Positions 32,272 to 32,274 of a stretch of 32,274 nucleotides of DNA are shown one piece after another. The translations under genes and the position numbers were made by a program. The stretch's first letter is position 1. Every line of letters begins with the position of its first letter. The stretch comes from Pseudomonadota bacterium (GTDB taxonomy: Bacteria > Desulfobacterota > Desulfovibrionia > Desulfovibrionales > Desulfovibrionaceae), in the NCBI GenBank assembly GCA_023399375.1, contig JAEWPX010000101.1, positions 1-32,274 of the forward strand. The letters are read 5' to 3'. The notes under the pieces were generated by a model. That model had not been told where the DNA came from. It saw nothing but the letters and a program-made list of their open reading frames with translations, and did no database searches.

Positions 32272-32274
32272 GAA

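Noticed and set aside
1..32274. tRNA, rRNA, CRISPR, prophage or insertion sequence
   Set aside because: Gaps between genes are short and contain only hairpins and promoters; no repeat-spacer pattern, transposase, integrase or RNA gene was seen on either strand by eye.

Overview
This GC-rich window fits the chromosome of a sulfate-reducing Desulfovibrionaceae bacterium (Desulfovibrio/Solidesulfovibrio type). That placement is an inference from three traits: the futalosine menaquinone genes mqnB and mqnD, abundant CxxCH multiheme cytochromes, and GC-rich palindromic elements between genes. No rRNA, tRNA, CRISPR array, insertion sequence or phage gene was seen. Coding density is high; the only gene-free stretch over 300 bases is 9412-9725, which is packed with regulatory structure.

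Layout. (1) 1-788, reverse: a tetraheme periplasmic cytochrome c followed by the start of a membrane sensor protein. (2) 1010-8040, reverse: a nucleotide-sugar dehydrogenase, then mqnB, mqnD, a long-chain polyprenyl diphosphate synthase and purL, closely spaced or overlapping. mqnB and mqnD supply naphthoquinone-head steps and the prenyl synthase supplies the side chain. A DUF2065 membrane protein (8155-8358, forward) and menG with a small leader gene (8505-9411, reverse) follow; MenG would do the last menaquinone methylation. (3) 9726-13424, forward: two adjacent membrane proteins that resemble each other. The second has the CydA fold of cytochrome bd oxidases fused to an eight-heme cytochrome c tail. 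This is the most unusual system in the window. (4) 13552-15746, forward: a TPR-glycosyltransferase-like protein and a small exported cysteine-containing protein. (5) 15850-20225, reverse: trmJ, a large MscS-type channel and a DUF362 ferredoxin-like protein. (6) 20342-23245: two divergent FAD-dependent disulfide-reductase-family enzymes. (7) 23284-25712, forward: two family-1-like glycosyltransferases joined by a GTGA overlap. (8) 25835-29812, forward: a hybrid sensor kinase with four CBS and four PAS domains. (9) 29877-31639, forward: a histidine phosphatase and a MurG-like glycosyltransferase, again joined by GTGA. (10) 31636-32271, reverse: an FkbM-family methyltransferase.

The shared theme is anaerobic respiration and its quinone (tetraheme cytochrome, bd-like octaheme complex, mqnB/mqnD/prenyl synthase/menG), interleaved with cell-surface glycosylation genes and signalling. 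Three GC-rich palindromic elements (6621-6692, 8372-8427, 15768-15826) look like dispersed repeats; two share the same framework, and one of these forms the apparent 5' end of mqnB.
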